Below are positions 10,634 through 22,798 of a DNA stretch of 64,000 nt, one piece after another. The position numbers and the translations under genes are program-made. The stretch comes from Manis javanica (taxonomy: Eukaryota > Chordata > Mammalia > Pholidota > Manidae). The stretch covers positions 48,617,501 to 48,681,500 of the forward strand of contig NC_133170.1 of assembly GCF_040802235.1 (NCBI RefSeq), written 5' to 3'. The notes beneath the pieces are model-generated. The model had not been told where the DNA came from, did not search any database, and saw only the letters and a program-made list of their open reading frames with translations. Within the stretch, counting starts at the first letter, position 1, and every line of letters starts with the position of its first letter.

Positions 10634-11155
10634 ATGAATGGATAAAGAAGATGTGGTACATACACACAATGGAATATTATTGAGTCATAAGAAGAAAACA
10701 AATCCTAGCATTTGCAACAACATGGATGTAGCTAGAGGGTACTATGCTCAGTGAAATAAGCCTGGTGGAGAAAGACAAGTACCAAATGATTTCACTCATC
10801 TGTGGAGTATAATAACAAAGAAAAAACTGAAGGAATGAAATAGCAGCAGACTCAGAGAAGCCAAGAATGTACTAACAGTTACCAAAGGGAGAGGGACTGA
10901 GGAGGATGGGTGGGAAGGGAAGGATAAGGGGAATAAGAGGCATTGCGATTAGCACATATAATGTAGGGGTGGGCACAGGGAAGGCAGTCTAATACACAGA
11001 AGACCAGTAGTGACTCCATAGCATCTTACTACACTGATGGACAGTGACTATAATGGGGTATGTGGTGGGGACATGATAATGGGGGGAGTCTAGTAACCAT
11101 AATGTTGCTCATGTAATTGTATATTAATGATGTCAAAATTTTTAAAAAGATGAAA
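10634..11155 (+). mobile_element. Host L1 ORF2 end, 3'UTR and A-rich tail
   Basis: The true 3' end of the full-length L1. It differs from the nested L1 at many sites (for example CATACACAC against CATATACAC). The 3'UTR has the G-rich tract (about 10880-11090), then TTGCTCATGTAATTGTATATTAATGA, then A-rich sequence. I see no AATAAA before the tail. Confidence 0.88.
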
Positions 11156-11169
11156 AAAAACACATTGAG
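11156..11169 (+). repeat. Right target-site duplication of the full-length L1
   Basis: Follows the A-rich L1 tail and precedes the resumed old L1. Pairs with 1246-1259. Confidence 0.75.
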
Positions 11170-11935
11170 ATATCACCTCATACATACTAGAACAGCAAAT
11201 ATCAAAAAGGCAAGAAATAACTAACAATTGTTTGTGAGCCTGTGGAAAAAATGAAACCATTTTGCATTCTTGGTGGGAATGTAAATTGGTGCAGCCACTA
11301 CAGAAAACAGCATGAGGTTCCTCAAAAAAGTAAAAACAGAACTACCATATGACCGAGCAATTCCACTTCAAGAAAATAAACTCAAAAAGATATATGCATC
11401 TCTATGTTCATTGCAGCATTATTTACAATAACTAAAATAAAGAAACAACTTAAATGTCTACCAATAGAAAAATGGTAAAGAAAATGTCGTGTATATATAT
11501 AAGTGTGTGTGCATAAATATGTGTGTGTGTATTTATACACACACAATGGAATATTGTTCAGCCATGAAAATAATAAAACTTGCCATTTACAACAACATTC
11601 ATAGAACTTTAGGGCATTGTTCTAAGTGAAACCAGTCTGACAAAGACAAACACCACATTATATCTCTTACATAGAACCTAGAAAAAAGTTCAGAGACACA
11701 GAGAACAGATGATTAGGAGGCAAGGGTGGAGATCAGTAAGTGAAATGGAAGAAGGGAGTCAAAAGGTATAGACTTCCCATTATAAATAAGTCATGTGGAT
11801 ACAATACACAGCATGGTAGCTACAGTTAACAATACTGTATTGTATAGTTGAAAGTAAGAGTAGTAAAAGTTCTCATAAGAACAAAAAATACTGCAATTAT
11901 GCATGGTGATGGATGTTAACTAGACATGATTTTGG
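11170..11935 (+). mobile_element. Old L1, right part (ORF2 end and 3'UTR)
   Basis: This continues the element of 333-1259 directly (ATATCACCTCATAC and on), through the ORF2 C-terminus and an L1M-type 3'UTR around 11760-11930 with phrases typical of mid-age mammalian L1s (AATACTGTATTGTATA, GGATGTTAACTAGAC). No poly(A) tail remains. A TA/TG microsatellite at about 11493-11545 sits inside it. Confidence 0.85.
11493..11545. repeat. Imperfect TG/TA microsatellite inside the old L1
   Basis: Alternating TATATA and TGTGTG runs followed by the complementary ACACAC, giving a short imperfect inverted repeat. Confidence 0.75.
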
Positions 11936-12061
11936 AAGGAAGTCTTGCAAAGAGGGGTAAGGAGAGATTTGGGTAGCAAAAATGGAATGCAAATATAAAG
12001 TCATGAGGTGATTATTTCTATAGAAGAAATGACATTGTTAATTGGTCTATCTATAACATAC

Positions 12062-12412
12062 ACTTCCAAATTTCAGTGCCTCAATACAATTCCAGTCTCT
12101 TTCTCATTAATGTCACAATCCAATGCAAGGCACTAGGTCCATTCCACCCAGTCATTCAGGGACCCAGGCTCCTTCCATGTGGTGGCTCTGCTGTCTTCTA
12201 GGTCATCAGAGTTCTTTACTAGACCCTCTGCATCCAACCAGCAATTGAGGAAAAAGAGAACATCGTGTCCACTCACAGTCCACTGGCAAGAACTCAGTCT
12301 CATATCCTCACCTAATTGCAGGGGAAGTGCAGAAATATTGTATGGCTGTGTGATCGGAAGGAACAGGAAATGGGATTTGGTGAGAACATAGCAATGTCTC
12401 TGCCACATTACC
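12062..12412 (-). mobile_element. MaLR-type solo LTR, probably of the MLT1 group
   Basis: Read on the minus strand it ends in the AATAAA-type and CACTGAAATTTG pattern common to old MLT1-like LTRs. On the + strand, CAGGGACCCAGGCTCCTTCC and GGCAAGAACTCAGTCTCAT match consensus phrases I know. No internal retroviral genes are present. Confidence 0.55.
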
Positions 12413-13592
12413 TCTAGCGATAATCTTTCTCAAAAAGGTGTTCCAAAAGTGACTTGGATATCAGCATAATCTGAGTAAGTTGTTGAGCCACTTACTCTCA
12501 CTGCCTTGAAGTAGTGCAGCTTGGAAGTACATCTTGGTAGATTTCTTATGTTGGTTTTATGTTTCTCTCTGTTGCGTGCGTGTTTTCTTCAGATGAGATA
12601 AGCAAATTAGGTTCAAGATATGACTTCTTTGATCTACCAACCAGCTTTTAGGTCTCTTTCTGACAAACAGATGGAGAAGCAGAGAGGGGGTTCCCAAGAT
12701 AGGACTGGGGGCCATACAATAACTCTCCCTGCCTACCTTAGGGAGAAAAAAAGCATTAGGATGACTTAAAAAGTGAAGAAGCCATTCCCTAATGTGGGGA
12801 ACCAAATTTCGGGTTCAAATGAGGTTAAACATTTCCTTTTTCTTCTAGGTAGTATCTTTTTTCCCCAAATAGAATAAGAGAATTCTATTTTTCCCCAAAT
12901 AGAATAGACAAGTCTTCATGGAAAAGAGGTTGCCATCTTTTCTTTTTTCTACCCCTAAGTCTCTTGAGGACCACAGTTAGGATAATTAAGACAGTGAAGG
13001 AAATTCTTAGTTTAAAAAAAAATCAATTTTAAAAAACAATGAAATTTGCTACTCTTGTCCCAGATTCTCTCTAGAAATGCACATGCGTGCACGAGCCTTT
13101 CATTACCTGCCTCCGTTGTTTCTGTTTCAGGGCACCTGGCTCCATCACATAGGTGTACACTTGGGCAATCTTCAGGAAAGCTCTGGGGCTGCTGACAAAT
13201 GGTTTTGCATAATTTTCATGTGACAAAGCAGAAAGGCAAAATAGTCAAATAAACATTTTAAATACCTCCTCAGGAATTCCCATTCAAAGATACCACCCTC
13301 TTGCCTCTTCTTTTGGTATTACTCTGACCCCTGGCCTCTTCTTTGAGCCCACATGTTCTCTAGAATAAACACCACTCAGCTTCATTCCCGCAACAATGTT
13401 GGAGAAAATTGTAGCAGCCAGTTGTGAGCATCTTCAGATTTTGCTTCCTGACCAACACCACACATCAGGTTTTTCGCCACGGGAAAAAATATCTGTCTTG
13501 GCAAAACTGTCTACTGGCTCTGGGATACGTAATACTTCAGTGTTTGTGGTTTGTGTTCTTGACTGGGTCCTTTAAGGCTTAAAGTGAGCTGA
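12413..13592. other. No gene recognised
   Basis: Unique-looking sequence. It includes a 19-bp direct repeat (12858-12876 and 12888-12906, offset 30) around CCCCAAATAGAATA, and A-rich runs near 13010-13040. No splice-bounded coding exon is evident. Confidence 0.5.
12858..12906. repeat. Short tandem duplication, 30-bp offset
   Basis: Nineteen identical bases recur 30 bp apart, separated by AGAGAATTCTA. This is a local duplication in unique sequence. Confidence 0.8.
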
Positions 13593-14068
13593 TGAATTAG
13601 TTTCCTATAACAAATGACCACAAACTAAATGGTTTTAAAACCACACAGATTTATTCTTGCAGCTCTGGGGTCAGTAGTCCCAAACCAGTATCACTGGGCT
13701 AAAGTCAAGGAGTCAGCAAGGTCAGGTCCTTCTGACTACGAAGAGAGAATCCATCTCCTTGCCTCATCAGCTTCTCATGGCCGACTGTGTTCCTTGGCTC
13801 CCAGCCCCTCCCTCTGCCTTGAATTTCACTCCAATTCGGCTCGTCATCACATCACCTTCTCTTCTATTATCCACTCTCTCTCCACCTTCCTCTTATAGGG
13901 ACTCTTCTGATTCCACTGGGCTACTCAGATAACCGAGGATAATATCCCTAGTTCAAGATCCTTAATTGTAATCACATTTGCAAAATTCTTTTTGCCATGT
14001 AAGACGATAATTCTTTGTTCCAGGAATTGGGATGTCAACCCCTTCGGGGGCCATTATTCAGTCTACTG
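13593..14068 (-). mobile_element. MLT1-class solo LTR (ERVL-MaLR), minus strand
   Basis: The + strand starts GAATTAGTTTCCTATAACAA and ends GGGCCATTATTCAGTCTACTG, the reverse of an MLT1-type LTR that begins TGTGGTAGGCAGAATAATGG. About 476 bp, in the MLT1 size range. It is a solo LTR. Confidence 0.7.
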
Positions 14069-14104
14069 GCTCAGTGCACCTATTCCACAGAAGCCTAACT
14101 ATGT

Positions 14105-14472
14105 CTGCTATGGTCTGAATGATGGTGCACCCCTTTCCCAAGTTTCCCCAAGTTCATATTTGGAATCTATAACCCTCAAGGTGATAACATTAGGAAGTGA
14201 GGGTGATTAGGTCACGAGGGTGGAGCCCTTATGATTGGGATTAGTGTCCTTGTAAAAGAGACCCCGGAGACATAGCTTACCCCTTCCACCATGAGAGGAC
14301 GTGGTGAGAAGATGGCAGCTAGAAACGGGAAGAGGGGCTCACCACAACAGGACTGTGCTGGCACCTTGAGTTTGGACTTTCCAGCCTTCAGAGCTGTAAG
14401 AAATAAATTTCTGTTGTTTATAAGCTACCCAATCTGTGGTATTTTGTTATACAGCCCAAGTGGACTAAGACA
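14105..14472 (+). mobile_element. MLT1/MST-class solo LTR (ERVL-MaLR), plus strand
   Basis: Starts TCTGCTATGGTCTGAATG. Contains GGTGATTAGGTCACGAGGGT and the GGACTTTCCAGCCTTCAGA then AATAAATTTCTGTTGTTTA phrases typical of this LTR, and ends TGGACTAAGACA. About 368 bp. It lies 36 bp from the minus-strand LTR but is a different subfamily copy. Confidence 0.8.
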
Positions 14473-15100
14473 ATGTCCTATTCATGTGAATGAAGGACTA
14501 TATAAGTTCTGCTTCTCCAGACTTTCTTCACAGTTTCCCCTGGCTCAGAATGAAAGACCCTTGTCACTCTCTCTCATCCTTTTGCCTTCCCACTTTTCTT
14601 AGTACACGTTCTTGAGTATAACTCTTTGCAGAGCTGGTTTTGTGTGTATAAATATGTTGGTCACTTTTTTTGTAAATGTGTTGAATATATTTTAAGTAAC
14701 TAATGCAAGTTTATTAACAAAATCCCTTCCAGGGGGAATAAAAGTAGATAGGAACATTAAAAATACCTAATTTAAAGATCGTAAGAAAATGCATAAGAGA
14801 AGATGAAGGAGAGAGGGAAGATTCCTTGAAGATGACTACAGGGAGGGAATACATCAGGCCCGTGAGTGGTGAGGACCCAGACCTGATTCTGAAAGAGCCC
14901 TCTGGGGAAGAGAATGTTTCCAAGGGAAATGGCTACGTGGTAAGCTGGGGAGGCTCCACCCTGTGCCCATGGCCAAGAAGCCAGGAAGGCCAGGCATACA
15001 TGCCAATCTGGGCTCAAACGTTGGGCACATATCAGTAGAACCTGTGTGGTCTGTCTCCATGCATTGGCCAGTTGGTTGGTTGGTTGATTTAGATACCTAT
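14473..15100. other. No gene recognised
   Basis: Unique-looking sequence with open frames in several phases but no recognisable domain or splice-supported exon. A short (TTGG)n run sits at 15070-15086. Confidence 0.5.
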
Positions 15101-15767
15101 TTCTTTTTTTAATTATCGAGATATAAATCACATAACATAAATTTACCCTTTTAAGTTGTACAGTCAGTGGTTCCCAGTATATTTGCAAAGTTGTGCCACC
15201 ATCATCACTACCTAATTTTAGGATATTTTCACCACTCTTGAAAAAAACCTCATATCCATTAAGAGTCACTTCCCACTCCTTCCTCCCCCTGGTCCCTGCC
15301 AACAACTAATCTATTTTTTGTCTAGGGATTTGCATATTCCAGACATTTCATATATATGTAGCCTTTTATGTTTGGCCTCCTTCCTTTAGCATAATGTTTT
15401 CAAAGTTCATCCATGTTGTAGCATGTATCAGTACTTCATTCATTGTTATGATCAAATAATATTCCATTGTAAAAATAGACCACATATTGCTTATCCATTC
15501 AACAACTGATGGACATTTGAGTTGTTTCCCTTTTTGGGATGTTAAACAAGTTTTTGGTTGGACATATGTTTTCAGTTCTCTTGCATGTATACCCAGGAGG
15601 AGAATTCCTAGGTCATAAGGTAGCTCTGTTTAAGGTTTTGAGGATCTAGCAAACCATTTTCCAAAGCATCTGTACCATTTTACATTCTTACCAGTAATGT
15701 TAAAGTATTTCAACTTTTACACATTCTCTCCAACATTTGTTATCGTCTGTGTTTTTTCTTATAGCCC
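15101..15767 (-). mobile_element. L1 3'-end fragment, minus strand
   Basis: Begins with a T run (the A tail in reverse), then reads as an old L1 3'UTR and ORF2 end in reverse (CCATGTTGTAGCATGTATCA, then AATATTCCATTG). 5'-truncated, with many indels. Confidence 0.8.
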
Positions 15768-18700
15768 ACCCCCAATTTTCTGATTACATCAAGATCACAG
15801 GCCCTTTGCACAACCCCTGGAGAGAGAGAAAGCCCTAATAATTACAGACTGAATCCCCCACCATCAAGTAGTATAGGGGCTAGAGTCCTATCAAATCTAG
15901 TTTAAAGAAATTAGGCATTCTTCCACACCTGAAATAAAAATGTATTTATTTGGTCTGGGCTGTCCTTTATAGTGTCATAATTCTAATGTAGTGCTTCACA
16001 ACCCTTTTTACATGCTACACCCAGGTTAATAATACTTGCATGTCCCATCATAGCCCAAACAAAGGAGTCTGCTAATGGATAAATGCATCAAGGCAAAGGC
16101 TTTCGTCCAGCTCCCCCACCCCCAGGCTCTGCCCCACCAGTGCGTATTTCTTACCCATTTTTGGAAAACCAACTGGAAAGTTCTTTTCTACTGATGTTTC
16201 TTTGGCCTCAGGAAGTAAAGGTGTTTGTAATGAAAAGTATGTGGGATGGGAGAAGACCTGAACTGTGGTAACTTGTCTGGCAACAGACCTTATTCTCAAA
16301 GGAGCTAACAGTATGACACACAGTGGGCAATGACCCCTCTCCAAGAGGACCCAATATGGATGGAGCATGGGCCAAGCTACAAAAATGCAGAGGTGGATCA
16401 GGGCTGCGTTGATAGTTCCAAGTTGCCCATCCAGAGTGACATAAACACAAAGCTAGCAGCCAGAAGAATGGGGATAAACCCCAGCTATTGAGGAGGAGGC
16501 AACTGGCAAGAGCCAGGTGGAGAGCGAGGTAGCTAGGTGGAGTACCTTCACCTCAGCCAGAAGGCGCTCAGGAGTATGGGAGAGTTAATCAAGAGACAGG
16601 GATCTGTCCCAACCGAGCAGCTGATGAGAATGAGGGCTTACAACCCATAGCCACTGCATATTGGGCAGCAAGAGTAATTTGCCATTGAAGAAGCACCTAA
16701 CATGCCCTTAGCCTCATTCATGGAAGTGGGGAAACCACCATTAGTGCCAGAACCTTCCTAGACCTGGAGTAGGCATGGGCAGCCCATGTTCAATGCCCAG
16801 ATGTTGTATAGCAGCTTTGACAGTCCAGATTCCTTATTAAATAGGTGGAAACCATGTGACCATTTCATTTATTTAACCAACACAAATAACTCATATGTGC
16901 CTTGAGAATTCTTGTTCTTTTGCTCTCTTAATTTTGTAAAAGGAAAGTGTATAAATTTGTTAAAACTACATTTATAGCTAGACCTCACTTTCTAGAGTAG
17001 GCATACCTCCAAAAGTTATAAGCATGTTGTAATATTTAAATATTGATGAATATTAAATAGTTATTATTTAAGTTCACAACTTTGGGGACTCTATTATGAC
17101 TTCTGTTATATTAATTTTCCTCTTACAAAAAGAATAAATATGGAATGATTTATTTCCAAATAACAATGAATTTGCATACACACTGAGTTTGACTATGGCA
17201 AGGTATTATCTCTGCTTTTATAATCTCCATATTATTATAAACTTCAAGGTTCCAGGGACCTCTAATATGTCTTTTTCTTTAGCTCTTTTCCACCACTATG
17301 CCCTTCAGTAACTAACACTTACATATCCTACCTGATACCGTTATACCAATCTTAATCTCAATATGTAAGCTGTTATTATATCAGTTATGGTCAGCTAAGA
17401 CTGGGCACTTGATTCTTCAGAAAAGTTTTATGTTTAAGTATGGGCTAGGAAGTTTCTTCTGAGATCTAAGGTCTAGAGATACAATTTGGGAGTTTGTTGT
17501 ATGAGGAGAGAAGTAAGGAAAAATACAAAACAGTTGTGCAGTTGACTTAGGCCTGACAAAAATTCAAATGCTGTTCTTAACACTAAAGGTAACTTCGTGT
17601 GTTTAGCCTTCAAAACTAATCAATAATAAGAGTGATACAATGGGTAGGTCACCGGCCAATGTAGATTCCCACTGGGAAAACAACTTCTTTTAGGCTACCT
17701 CATAGGCCATTAACTTGCCTATAGACAGCTGACTTTCCCTTGAGAACCTATAGATGGCTGCCTTTGCCTTGAGAACCAAATCCTATTCCAGTCATTCTAA
17801 TTGATTTGGCAGAATTCCGTGATCCAAAGCATGAAAAGCATTAAATGAAGAATTGCCTGCTCCCACTTTTCTCAAAAACAAGCAATGGTACAGGCAGACA
17901 TTTGGTCCGACACATCCTGTATACCTTTATGTTTTGGAATCTGTATGAAAAGACTTTAGGTGAATGCTGACTCTTCAGAGATATATGCAGTGCTAGCATA
18001 TGTAACAACTTTGGGCTGAATATTGACTCCCTAAAAACTCATGTTTGCATTAGTACTTACAAAATTTATGCAATTGGAATCTTGGAGTTCTGTGTATTCT
18101 AGTATATGTATATTTCCTCTTGTTATTTTCTGAAAGTCATATTTTTTACTTTGTATTTCTTTAGCAGATGGAAGCTTGTAAAAATGGTCTAAAAAAGCAT
18201 GCAGGGACGTTCTGATTAGACTTTTAAAAATAGGTCTTTTATATGCCAAATGATCTCCTCCAGAACAGAGGAGTGATTCAGATTTCACTGTTCACTTAGG
18301 GGTCTAAGGGACCCCTTCACCTGCATTATTCCCTCTAAATGACTTCCTTCTACCTATTTAATTTCCAAATTAAATTTTTAAAAGGTAAGAAATATATCTT
18401 TTTGGACAAGTTCAAGTTGCTCATTGTGGCTTCCCCTTGATTTAAGTTGAACATAATTTTATCAGTAATATTTATGATGAAGATGGTGGATATAGGAAAG
18501 GCAGCAAAACTACCAGGCATGTAAAACTGACTTCTTTATAGCCATTTTTCTTTTCTATCAAGAACAGCAGCAAAAGCAACTGACAGGATTTATGCTGAGT
18601 TTGGCATTTTTTTGCTTAAAACAGGTATTTGGCTGAATGCATTTGAGAAATTTTAAGTGACATTACCTGGAACCAATGCCTTAAATAAATAGGGAGGTAT

Positions 18701-19360
18701 GAGCTAAAATACACTGGGAAAAAAAGGCAACATGCATGTAGTGTCTATTGAAGCAAAGATTTCACCCACAACAAATTCTAAGTCAGCTGAAGAAATACAG
18801 AAGAATTTTCTTAGCTCCATCACAAGAAATTTTAAAACCTCTCTTTTGCTCACTTTTGTCTGTTTTTTTTTATGTTAGCCACATAAACCATGGTGCTATT
18901 AAATTTAAGCATGAGGGAATAGATACAGTGTTTTCCCCAAAAATCTTAACATGTTTTCTTGCTCAGAGTACACTTGAAGGCAGTAGAGTGTAAACTTAAC
19001 ACTTCTCGCCATGTTCAAGTGTTTGGCTCCTGTGTCCCAAGGCAGACTCTCACAAGAGTGCCCTCTCCAACCTGGAGGAAAGTATGTGTCAAGTCACCAA
19101 TGTATTAAATGGATTTTCTAATTATCCAATATGCCTGTAAATTCATGGCTTAAGTCAGGTCAAATCCCATCTTAATTTTACTATTTATCAATAAAAGGCA
19201 TGTCCATAATGGCAGGTTAAATCTCACTTTTTTTTCTCCAGTCTCAGATTATGGCCACTACTCTTCCCATACAGGAATAACAATTTAGACATTGAATGAA
19301 TGAACCACATCTCACTTGGGGGGCATGAGTAAACCTCTTCCTCTTAGTTAGATTATCCTC
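15768..19360. other. No gene recognised; intronic or flanking sequence
   Basis: About 3.6 kb without a recognisable gene or confident repeat call. It holds the 29-bp tandem pair at 17718-17775. The open frames here are short and lack codon-bias or domain support. Confidence 0.5.
17718..17775. repeat. 29-bp tandem duplication
   Basis: Two adjacent 29-bp units starting CCTATAGA and ending CCTTGAGAA, with four mismatches. Confidence 0.85.
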
Positions 19361-19808
19361 TTTTTTCACTGAAGTAAAATTGAGATATAACATTGTATTA
19401 CTTTCAGGTATACAACATAATGATTCAGTATTTGTATTTATTGTGAAATAACCACCACAACATGTCTAGTTAACAACCATTTCCATACATAGTTACAAAA
19501 TCTTACTGTGATGACAGCTTTAAAGATCTACCTCTCTTGTTGACTTTCAAATATGCCATATAGTATTATTAACTTTAGTTGTCACAGTGTACGTTATATT
19601 CCCTTGACTTGATTGTGTTGACTTTCTAGGCTGCCTTGAGTAGTATGGATATTTTTACATTATTAATTCTTCCAATCCATGACTATGTACTATCTTTCAA
19701 TTTGTATCTTATTCAGTTTCCTTCATTAATGTGTTATAGTTTTCAGGGTACAGGTCTTTCACCTCCTTAGTTAAATTCATTTATAGGTATTTATTCTTTT
19801 TGGATTAT
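19361..19808 (-). mobile_element. Old L1 fragment, minus strand, internally deleted
   Basis: 19361-19620 reads as a reversed L1 3'UTR (AAAATTGAGATATAACATTG). From about 19622 it jumps to reversed ORF2 (CACCTCCTTAGTTAAATTCA, then TTTATTCTTTTTGGATT), so several kb of the element are missing between. Confidence 0.75.
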
Positions 19809-21599
19809 TCTTGAGCTCCCTTTTCATAGAAGGAGTTTAGAGCAGAAAAGAATAAGGAGTCATCCAGTCTAGGTTCCCCAAACTTATTTGACTACTGGCT
19901 ACTTTTTTAATTTACTGAATTTTTAGTGAAATACCATAGATTAACAGCATGCAATTCCCCTACTCCCTCCCAAATCTTTACAAAAATGATAGAAAGGGAA
20001 TGTAAATGTAAAACCATTAAAGTTAATAAGAACATAAGTGATGCTAATTGCAGATAAGAAATGGCAACAACTTTTTTTGAAGATGGGTAATAGTGAATAA
20101 ATAAGCAAAGTGCAGAAAGCAGATTGCTCAGTGCCTAAAGAAGATACAAACAAGCAACAGGAGATACAAGCTTGGTATGATTTTTAGCAGTCCCAGACAC
20201 CAGATGCCCAGATATCCAGAAAGATGGAATGATGAATGAGATAGGAAGATTGATTGAAGTTCTGAACAAATAACATTGTCTTGTCCTCCACCTCTTACAT
20301 CCTGGTGATTACTGTAACATAGTCCTGGTAGGAAAGAAAGTCTACTCTTTCAAGAAATTAATGAATACTGAGTCCTGAATACCAGACATAAATGTAGAGT
20401 GGGGAGGTGGCAGTAGACTGAAAACAGAAGGAAGAAGTGAAAGGCTAAATATTTAATTAATAAGCCCACCAACAGCCTGAGTATCATTTTTCCATCCACC
20501 AGAAATCTTTTCATTAAGGCTTCTCTTTCTTCCTTATCCTGGGCAGAATCTTAGAGGATTTCTTAATGAAGTTACCAAAGAGACTGTAGGGGACAAATAA
20601 GGATTATCCCTCTACCCTTCTGAGTTTTTGCCTGCGATCTTTGTAATAAAAGTCATATTAACAAAAGAAAAGCAACAAAATCTTATTGAAGTTTATATAT
20701 AAGAGATACCCAGAGAAAAATGAGTAACTCCCCAAGGTTAAAATTCAGGATTAAATATCATCTTAGTAGGGTAAGGAGAGGGGTATATAAACTTTTAGAG
20801 GAAAGTAAATGATTTTTAAGAAAGATGAATGAACACTTGGGGACTCGATGGGCGATATGAGTTTGTGACAAAGTTAGTCTGGGTGTGATTTTGACTTCTA
20901 GTCTTCTAATCTCCTGTGACAGGAGTCAATCTTCACTCATTGATGAAACTCCAGAGAGGGATTTTGTGACAATTGTGTTCCTTTTGGAGGATCTCAGAGA
21001 TGAGGGGAGCTCAGAGAAAGCTTCTCCCTGTTTTTCCTATTTTTCAAGTGCCTACATATCAAAACAATCAATATACCAAAGCACCATGTTTTAGAGTAGC
21101 AAGCCCTGAACTCCTAAAGTCATATTTCAAGGTGACATATTCTGCCTTTCAACCCCTGAATAACATGTAAATATAACATTTAGGAATACCAAAGAAATGG
21201 TCCAACTAGGTCACTTTTTCTTGAATCTCACTCATTTGATAAGGTTTGCTCATGAAAACAGAGCTTGCAGTAAGTTTTCCTTTTAGACATAAATGGACAG
21301 GGCTAGAATTGGGCAGACAATACAACTGAAAAATGCATGTAATATCAAAAGAAATAAAATGACAGGAAAAAAGATGAAAAGAAATAGATTCAATGTAGAA
21401 AGCAAAATAAGACTTTAAAAAGAACTATTCTTAATATCCTAAAAGGTATTCAGAAAAGATAAGGTATTCATGACAAAAAAGCAGAATGTATAAATAAACA
21501 AGAAAAAAATAAATGCTCATGGTTGTTAAGAATATGGTAGCATAAATATAAAAGTCAATAGAATAATTGAAAGTTAAAGGTGAGGATACATTGCAGAAG
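19809..21599. other. No gene recognised
   Basis: 20560-21170 has the look of a decayed LTR or DNA-transposon fragment (AACAAAATCTTATTGAAG and following), but I cannot name a family. The rest is unremarkable. Confidence 0.45.
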
Positions 21600-22760
21600 T
21601 GGGACAAATAAAAAGTAGAATATGAGAGAAAGTATAATGAAATTAGAGAATCACTTGAAAAGGTGCCTAATATTTAGATAATATTGGAAATTATCTAAAT
21701 AATATTTCCAAAAGGAGAGAACAAAATATATGTTAAGGAAGATATTATCAAAGGAAGCATAAATTTTCCATAACAGAAGGACATGTGTCAAGAGATTGAA
21801 AACTACTACTAAGTGCCTAGCACAATGTAAGAGAGAAACATCCATAGGGGATAAAGAGAAGATTATAAAGGCTTCCAGAAAAGGAAAAATGCCACACACA
21901 ATGGACCCAAAATCAGAATAGTATTAGAAATTTCCAAAGCAATGTAGAAAGCTCAAAAACAATGGTGCAACATACTTAAAATTCTAATTTAAAAAGTTAT
22001 TTCCAATCCACAGTTTCATACTTAGCCAAATTATCAAACAAGTGTGAGGTATAGCATAAAAATATTTTAATACATGCAAAGTCTCAAAAAGGTACCTCCC
22101 ACACACCATTCTTCAGGAAGATCTTAGGAAAAAGCCATCCAGATGAAGAAGTAACCAGGAAAAAGAAAGACAGGAAATGTGGGTTCTAAAAAAAAAGAGA
22201 CACAATAATAGAAAGTCTTCTTTTGACATCTATGCATAAGACTGGGAAAGCAGCCCATCAGCCCAGGGGCAGGACTCCAATTGTGGAACTCATATATCAT
22301 ATGACATGTCTGCCAAAATTGTCTGTCAGAGAGTTGGGAAAGAAATTTATTCATAGATACAAAGAAAAGTTATCAAGTTACATAAACAAAGCAATTATTA
22401 ACTATAGGGGAAAAAAAACAAAAACTAAGATCTGTAAATATAGTAGTATATCATATGGCTCAGCTGTAACAATATTTACCTGGTCATAATTATGTAAGCA
22501 TAATATGGTAAATGATTTTCATTTGTTTTTAATTGTGATGAAATTATGTTGGGAGAAAGGAGGGAGAATTTTGTATGTGTGGACAATAGCCTAACAAAAC
22601 CACATCATATTTAGAGTAGCAACCAACAGATAGTAAAGAAAATATTACAAAATTATGGAAAAAAGTAGCTTAAGTACATTATCTAGAAATATAAGTAACA
22701 GGAAAAAAGCCTGAAAGAGTTTCAAGCAATTGTTTGTAGGGAGGGGAGTTCAAGATGAGG
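21600..22760 (+). mobile_element. Ancient L1M/HAL1-like element, ORF1 region
   Basis: On the + strand it parallels a decayed L1 ORF1 C-terminus and downstream region: AGATTATAAAGGCTTCCAGA, then TTTCATACTTAGCCAAATTA, then GTCTCAAAAAGGTACCTCCC. No ORF2 is seen after it, which suits HAL1 (an L1 derivative with only ORF1), but a truncated L1M is equally possible. It contains a 12-bp perfect inverted repeat (21671-21682 and 21690-21701). Confidence 0.6.
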
Positions 22761-22798
22761 GAGGTAGTTTGCCTTTTTTCTTTATTGATCCAAAGCCA

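Larger units (their letters stand above)
1260..11155 (+). mobile_element. Full-length L1 (host element), interrupted and internally duplicated
   Basis: The order is a 5'UTR (1260 to about 2425), ORF1 (about 2426-3306), a spacer, ORF2 from 3617, and a 3'UTR with A-rich end (about 10800-11155). Flanks show an imperfect 14-bp target-site duplication: 1246-1259 and 11156-11169, one mismatch, starting AAAA as expected for L1 endonuclease. Removing the nested L1 and the 2,017-bp duplication leaves about 6.5 kb, the usual full length. Both ORFs are dead. It is in sense orientation to RARB, about 15 kb upstream of the exon. Confidence 0.9.

Noticed and set aside
14105..14602. Open frame around 14291-14602 as a gene
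   Set aside because: It runs out of an MLT1/MST LTR into unique sequence; no family match.
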